Positions 59,938-64,000 of a stretch of DNA of 64,000 nt are shown here, in pieces. Below the pieces are notes generated by a model that ran no database searches, was not told where the DNA came from, and was given only the letters and a program-made list of their open reading frames with translations. Source of the DNA: an uncultured Collinsella sp. (GTDB lineage Bacteria; Actinomycetota; Coriobacteriia; Coriobacteriales; Coriobacteriaceae); the NCBI GenBank assembly GCA_934654775.1, contig CAKUGR010000001.1, positions 186,001-250,000 on the forward strand, read 5' to 3'. A program made the position numbers and the translations under genes. Position 1 is the first letter of the stretch, and every line of letters starts with the position of its first letter.

Positions 59938-62175
59938 TTACTCGCTGTAGCGAGTGGCGATGGCAGCTTGCACCATGCCGGTGCTCATGAGGTAGGTCAC
60001 CAGGAAGTAGCCACCATAGGCCGCCAGGAAGATTGCACAGGTGAGGCCCACGGTGCCGCCGATGCTCATATCTCCGAATATGCTCACCAGCTCGATAATC
60101 ACCTTGAGCGCCACGAAAGAGTGCGCCAGGCCCACCGCCAGCGGGAACAGGAAGAACACCGCTTGCTGCGCCATCACCGAATGGCGGATCTGGCGGTCGT
60201 CACAGCCGATCTGTGCCAGCACACGATAGCTGCGGCTGCCGTCGGCCACATTGGAGAGCTGCTGGATCGATAGGATTGCCGCGCACGCAACGACCAGTAC
60301 AAAGCCAATGTAGATGGCCAGATAGCTAATCATGCCGTTCATCTGCGCTGCTTGCGTGTACATCTCGGAACGCGTGATGAAGACTCCCCATCCCCCCGGC
60401 TCCTTGCCGTCAACGAGCAGATTGTCGAGCAAGGTGTATTTAATGCTCTCGTCTGCCTCGGTCGTATCCATACCCTGTTTGTAATTAACGAGCAGATTAC
60501 TGGAATACGGCTGCAGATTAAGCTGGGACAGCAGCTCATCGGCTACGACCACGGTACCGGGATTGCTGCCCATCGCCGAGTTGGCGATGGCCGCCGTGTC
60601 CTCGTCCGACTTATCGGTTGCGGGCTTGAGCTCATGCCCGCCCAAGGTGAGGGTATGGCCGCCGGCCATGTATTTGGTGTACAGGTCGCCCAGCTCACCG
60701 CCCATATCACACGTAAGCAAGTACTGGTCCCGGCCAATGCTCACCGGCTCCTCGCCCATCATCTGACGCAGTTTGTTGTACTGGCTCGCCGGCGTCACAA
60801 ACAGACCCATCGCATCGGCGTTGCTTCCCTCAAGCGCCTTGGGAAGCTTTTCGCCCATGGCCTTGCACATCTCACCCGCCACCACCGAGGGGCCCGAGCC
60901 GCCAAGCGGGTAACTCAGATACGAATCGATCTGCACATGCTCACCGGCAACATCGGCGATATTAACCTTTTTGCCGGTCTCGTCGTTGTTGTCCGCCGAC
61001 TTGCCCTTAATACCGTCTGCAACGTTATCGGGATCTTTACGATCGCCATGCCATGCAGCGTACAAATCGACCGTTGCATCGGCCAGCACCATGCGATCGG
61101 CCTCAGACGGATTGACATACTGCTTGTAGTAGTCGAGCGTTTCGGGCGTGTAATAGACATACGTCTGAGACACGTCAACAGGGTTATAGCGCTCCAGGTT
61201 TTCGTTCATCACGTTGGCAATCGACATACCGCAGGTCACCGAGGTAATGGCCAAAAACAGAATCATCGCGATGACGCCCATCGAAAAGCACACCGTGTTG
61301 ACCTTGGCCGCAAGCTGGCGCACAGTAAACATGTTGAGGCCGCGCCAATACACGCCGCGCAAGCTCTGCAGCAGCTTGATGAGCATGCCCGAGAGTCCCC
61401 AGAACAGGGCAAAGGTGCCCACCGTAACCATAGCGGTCGTAATGCCGAACTGACTCATGGCCCCGTCCAGCTTGTCGCCCGTCTCGGTTAGCGGGAACCC
61501 ATCACGTAGCAGACGGTAATAGGCCACGCCCACAAGCACCACGCCCACGGCAAAGATGGTAATCGCGATCCAAGGATTGCGCGTCTTGATGCTCTCGTTG
61601 CGGCGCTCGGCACCCATAAGCTCGATGAGTTTGGTGCGACGCACGGCGCGAAGGTTCAGCAGCAGCGTGAGCACAAACATCACAAGCATGCAGGCGAGCG
61701 TCAGGTTAAAGGCATGCACCGAGAAGAAAAAGTGGAAGTCGGCGATCTGCGTCTTAAAGAGCGAGGCCGTAAAGAACGTCATGAGCTGGGAGAGTCCCAC
61801 ACCCAGCACAATGCCGGCGGCAAAGGCCACGACCGATACTATCACGGTCTCGAGCGCCATAATCGTGGCGACGCGCCCGCGCCCCATGCCGAGCACCTGG
61901 TACAGGCCAAACTCCTTCTTGCGGCGTTTCATGATGAAGTTGTTGGCATACACCATCAAAAAGGCCATGACGCCGGCCAAAAAGTACGTAAGGTAGCCGA
62001 GCATGCTGCCCATAACCCGTGCCAAGCCCTCTTCATCGATTCCGGCGATGTCGACCTGCATCGAGACGGTGTTAAAGGCATAGAAAACGGTGACGCCCAG
62101 GGTAAGCGTCAGCAGGTAGACGAGGTAGTCGTGGCCGGCGCGGCGGACGTTGCCCCAAGCGAGTTTACAGAGCAT
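59938..62175 (-). CDS. BceB-type ABC transporter permease
   Basis: 745 residues from ATG 62175, overlapping the ATPase gene by 11 nt. Ten helices in the BceB pattern: one N-terminal, three (FLAGVMAFLMVYANNF onward), two around a middle loop, a large external domain of about 230 residues (about 345-575), then a C-terminal trio (AIYIGFVLVVACAAILSIQQ onward). Motif RRKKEFGLYQVLGMGRGRV follows helix 3. Family members detect and expel cell-wall-active peptides; the matching histidine kinase is not in the window. Confidence 0.9.
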   Translation of the reverse strand: MLCKLAWGNVRRAGHDYLVYLLTLTLGVTVFYAFNTVSMQVDIAGIDEEGLARVMGSMLGYLTYFLAGVMAFLMVYANNFIMKRRKKEFGLYQVLGMGRGRVATIMALETVIVSVVAFAAGIVLGVGLSQLMTFFTASLFKTQIADFHFFFSVHAFNLTLACMLVMFVLTLLLNLRAVRRTKLIELMGAERRNESIKTRNPWIAITIFAVGVVLVGVAYYRLLRDGFPLTETGDKLDGAMSQFGITTAMVTVGTFALFWGLSGMLIKLLQSLRGVYWRGLNMFTVRQLAAKVNTVCFSMGVIAMILFLAITSVTCGMSIANVMNENLERYNPVDVSQTYVYYTPETLDYYKQYVNPSEADRMVLADATVDLYAAWHGDRKDPDNVADGIKGKSADNNDETGKKVNIADVAGEHVQIDSYLSYPLGGSGPSVVAGEMCKAMGEKLPKALEGSNADAMGLFVTPASQYNKLRQMMGEEPVSIGRDQYLLTCDMGGELGDLYTKYMAGGHTLTLGGHELKPATDKSDEDTAAIANSAMGSNPGTVVVADELLSQLNLQPYSSNLLVNYKQGMDTTEADESIKYTLLDNLLVDGKEPGGWGVFITRSEMYTQAAQMNGMISYLAIYIGFVLVVACAAILSIQQLSNVADGSRSYRVLAQIGCDDRQIRHSVMAQQAVFFLFPLAVGLAHSFVALKVIIELVSIFGDMSIGGTVGLTCAIFLAAYGGYFLVTYLMSTGMVQAAIATRYSE

Positions 62176-62950
62176 CGGAGCCCTCACCGCCCATCATGGC
62201 AACGACCTCCATAATGCGGTCGAAGAACTCGCGGCGGTCGGTGTCGCCGCGGCGCAGCTCGGTGAAGATCTTGCCGTCGCGGATAAACAGCACACGGCTC
62301 GTATAGCTGGCGGCAAAGCTGTCGTGCGTGACCATGAGCACGGTGGCGCGTAGGCGGCGGTTAAGGGCCTCCAGGCTCTCGAGCAGCAGGCGAGCGCTCT
62401 TGGAATCGAGGGCGCCGGTGGGCTCGTCGGCCATGATCATGGTGGGGTCGGTGACGAGCGCGCGAGCCGCGGCAACGCGCTGCTGCTGACCGCCGGACAT
62501 CTGGTAGGGATACTTGTCGAGCACCTGGCTGATGGACAGGCGCGCTGCCACGTCCTGCACGCGGGTCGAGATCTCTGCCGAGTTTACGCGGGCAATGGTG
62601 AGCGGCAGGGCGATGTTTTCGCGCGCCGTGAGCGTGTCGAGCAGGTTGGAATCCTGGAAGATGAAGCCCAGCTCCTCGCGGCGGAACTGCGAGAGCTTGG
62701 CCTGCTTCATGCGCGTCACGTCCTGGCCGTTGATGCGAATGATACCGCTCGTGGCGCTGTCGATGGTCGACACGCAGTTGAGCAACGTCGACTTTCCCGA
62801 GCCCGAGGCACCCATGATGCCCACGAATTCGCCACGGTTGACGGTAAAGCTGACGTCGTTGAGCGCGCGGGTCACGTTGCCTAGCGCGCCGTATACCTTT
62901 TCGAGATGCGCGACCTCCAGTACCGGGGTCGCTGCTTGCATGGTTTGCAT
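62165..62950 (-). CDS. BceA-type ABC transporter ATPase
   Basis: 261 residues, RBS AAAGGA. Walker A GASGSGKST, Q-loop FIFQDSNLLD, signature MSGGQQQRVAAARAL, Walker [19 protein letters not shown]. Partner of the overlapping permease; likely peptide-antibiotic resistance. Confidence 0.94.
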   Translation of the reverse strand: MQTMQAATPVLEVAHLEKVYGALGNVTRALNDVSFTVNRGEFVGIMGASGSGKSTLLNCVSTIDSATSGIIRINGQDVTRMKQAKLSQFRREELGFIFQDSNLLDTLTARENIALPLTIARVNSAEISTRVQDVAARLSISQVLDKYPYQMSGGQQQRVAAARALVTDPTMIMADEPTGALDSKSARLLLESLEALNRRLRATVLMVTHDSFAASYTSRVLFIRDGKIFTELRRGDTDRREFFDRIMEVVAMMGGEGSDAL

Positions 62951-63053
62951 ACCGAGTCCTTTCTTGCGATTAGTCTACGGCATCTATAGTCGCAAGAAGA
63001 CGAGTCGGCTACCATCGATATGGCTTACGCTTGCCTTACCGTTGTGTAAGGTA

Positions 63054-63206
63054 GGGGTAGCTAATTTGGCGATGATTTTTCTGGGACGGGGATTAAAAAA
63101 TCATTGTGTACCTAATGATTTTTTCATCCCCGTCCCAGAAAAATCATCGAGTGGATCGACCGCTTGAAAGGTAGTCAAAATAGCCCCGTCCCAAATTAGC
63201 TACCCC
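63054..63206. repeat. Nested palindromes (family J with inserted hairpin)
   Basis: Outer arms GGGGTAGCTAATTT and complement; inside them a perfect 23-nt-arm hairpin (63071-63148; GATGATTTTTCTGGGACGGG) which itself holds an AAAAAATCATT/AATGATTTTTT stem. AGTCAAAATAGCCCCGTCCC links it to the palindrome at 7144. Confidence 0.85.
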
Positions 63207-63234
63207 ACGTATCGATGATGAGGAAGGACTCCTG

Positions 63235-64000
63235 TTGAAGACTGTTCATGTTGCTGCTGGGATCATTCGCAAGGAAGGATCTGACGAGCTGCTTGCCGTG
63301 CAGCGCGGCTATGGCGACATGCAGGGACTTTGGGAGTTCCCAGGCGGCAAGCTCATGCGCGGCGAGACGCCCGAGGACGCCGTGCGCCGCGAGCTTATGG
63401 AAGAGCTGCAGGTAAAGGTCACCAACCTGCGCGATTTCTATACCGTTGAGTACGACTATCCCGACTTTCATCTCTCCATGGAGTGCTATTACTGCTCACT
63501 GGCCGATGAGTCCGGCGAGCCCCAAAAACACGACCGCCAGCTCGACATCCGCTGGATTCCACGCACCTCGCTGGCAACGGTAGAGTGGATGCCCGCCGAC
63601 AAGGGGCTGATCGATGCGCTGATTGAGCTGAAGGAAGACCGGCTTGAGGCCAGCGCCGCCGATGACGCTGAGGCCACTACGGCCGACAAACCCGCCACCA
63701 AACCCAAGCGCGCACCTAAGCGCCGCAGCAAAAAGCGTCCCAAGCCCGGTCTGCTCGACGGCATCGACACCTCGGACCTTTCCGCCGACGAGCGCGAACT
63801 GGTTCGCCGTCGTGCCGCCATTAAAAAGTCTATGAAGGGCAACAAGCGCGCCAACACCAAGCCCGAGTTGCTCGTTCGCCAGCGCCTGCGCGCCGCGGGA
63901 CTCACGGGATACCGTTTGGAGTGGAAGGTCCCCGGCAAGCCCGACATCGCCTTCCCCGGACGCAAGATCGCCATCTTCGTCAACGGCTGCTTTTGGCACC
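63235..64000 (+). CDS. MutT-type NUDIX hydrolase fused to Vsr-type endonuclease (3' end beyond window)
   Basis: 255 codons from TTG 63235 (GAGGAAGGA 6 nt upstream); the frame is open to the window end. Residues 1-130 are a MutT-like NUDIX domain: VAAGIIRKEG, GLWEFPGGKL and the NUDIX box GKLMRGETPEDAV then RRELMEELQV (Gln in place of the late Gly). A basic linker (about 152-172, KPKRAPKRRSKKRPK) follows. From about 199 the sequence turns into a very-short-patch-repair endonuclease: NTKPELLVRQRLRAAG, VPGKPDIAFPGRKIAIFVNG with the expected catalytic Asp237, and GCFWH at the edge. One chain would join nucleotide-pool cleaning to mismatch nicking. No cytosine methylase is in view. Confidence 0.88.
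   Translation, partial: MKTVHVAAGIIRKEGSDELLAVQRGYGDMQGLWEFPGGKLMRGETPEDAVRRELMEELQVKVTNLRDFYTVEYDYPDFHLSMECYYCSLADESGEPQKHDRQLDIRWIPRTSLATVEWMPADKGLIDALIELKEDRLEASAADDAEATTADKPATKPKRAPKRRSKKRPKPGLLDGIDTSDLSADERELVRRRAAIKKSMKGNKRANTKPELLVRQRLRAAGLTGYRLEWKVPGKPDIAFPGRKIAIFVNGCFWH

Overview
The window reads as a chromosomal segment of a GC-rich, anaerobic, gut-type actinobacterium of the class Coriobacteriia, most likely a Collinsella-like organism. This rests on gene content (pyruvate formate-lyase, agmatine deiminase, PTS beta-glucoside uptake, flavoprotein reductases of the kind frequent in Coriobacteriia), on GC-rich codon use, and on many hairpin-forming intergenic repeats. There is no rRNA, tRNA, CRISPR array, transposase or phage gene that I can support. 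Genus assignment is inference.

Layout. 1-6.1 kb: a minus-strand reductase cluster (iron-sulfur flavoprotein, four-helix membrane protein, fumarate-reductase-like flavoprotein, NuoG/GltD-type electron-input protein cut by the window edge), divergent from a PucR-type regulator. 6.3-9.2 kb: radical SAM protein, methionine aminopeptidase with SEC-C motif, 2-hydroxyacid dehydrogenase. 9.4-10.3 kb: RelB-like/PIN toxin-antitoxin pair. 10.4-15.8 kb: minus-strand unit M18 aminopeptidase, RpiR regulator (broken by an in-frame TGA), PTS EIIBC, 6-phospho-beta-glucosidase. 15.9-20.4 kb: Ntn-type amide hydrolase, pfkA, a membrane-anchored XRE regulator, MerR regulator. 20.5-25.2 kb: FtsX-type ABC exporter and a GyrI-like protein. 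25.2-31.4 kb: two-component system divergent from a membrane protein plus a YkcC/YkcB-like glycosyltransferase pair. 31.4-38.0 kb: ogt, then the threonine branch asd, lysC, thrC, thrB. 38.2-40.5 kb: a small, visibly AT-richer accessory patch with two XRE regulators and a Cys-repeat membrane protein. 40.5-48.1 kb: engB, mtnN, class A serine hydrolase, pflA, DegV, and a pyruvate formate-lyase split into two genes. 48.7-50.6 kb: KdgT permease and SDR. 50.9-55.5 kb: MarR plus heterodimeric ABC exporter. 56.2-62.9 kb: DAHP synthase, GNAT, agmatine deiminase, BceAB-like transporter. The last gene (63.2 kb to the edge) fuses a MutT-type NUDIX domain to a Vsr-type endonuclease.

The intergenic regions are the most distinctive part. 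At least ten families of palindromic elements occur. Several share one design: stems that vary between copies while internal-loop sequences stay fixed. One family (four copies) always sits 14-28 nt after a stop codon in the same orientation relative to that gene. Another (six copies of about 45 nt) includes one copy lying in frame inside a glycosyltransferase gene. A third is a 62-nt-period array of four hairpins. These, the split pyruvate formate-lyase, the MutT-Vsr fusion and the reductase cluster are the best leads.
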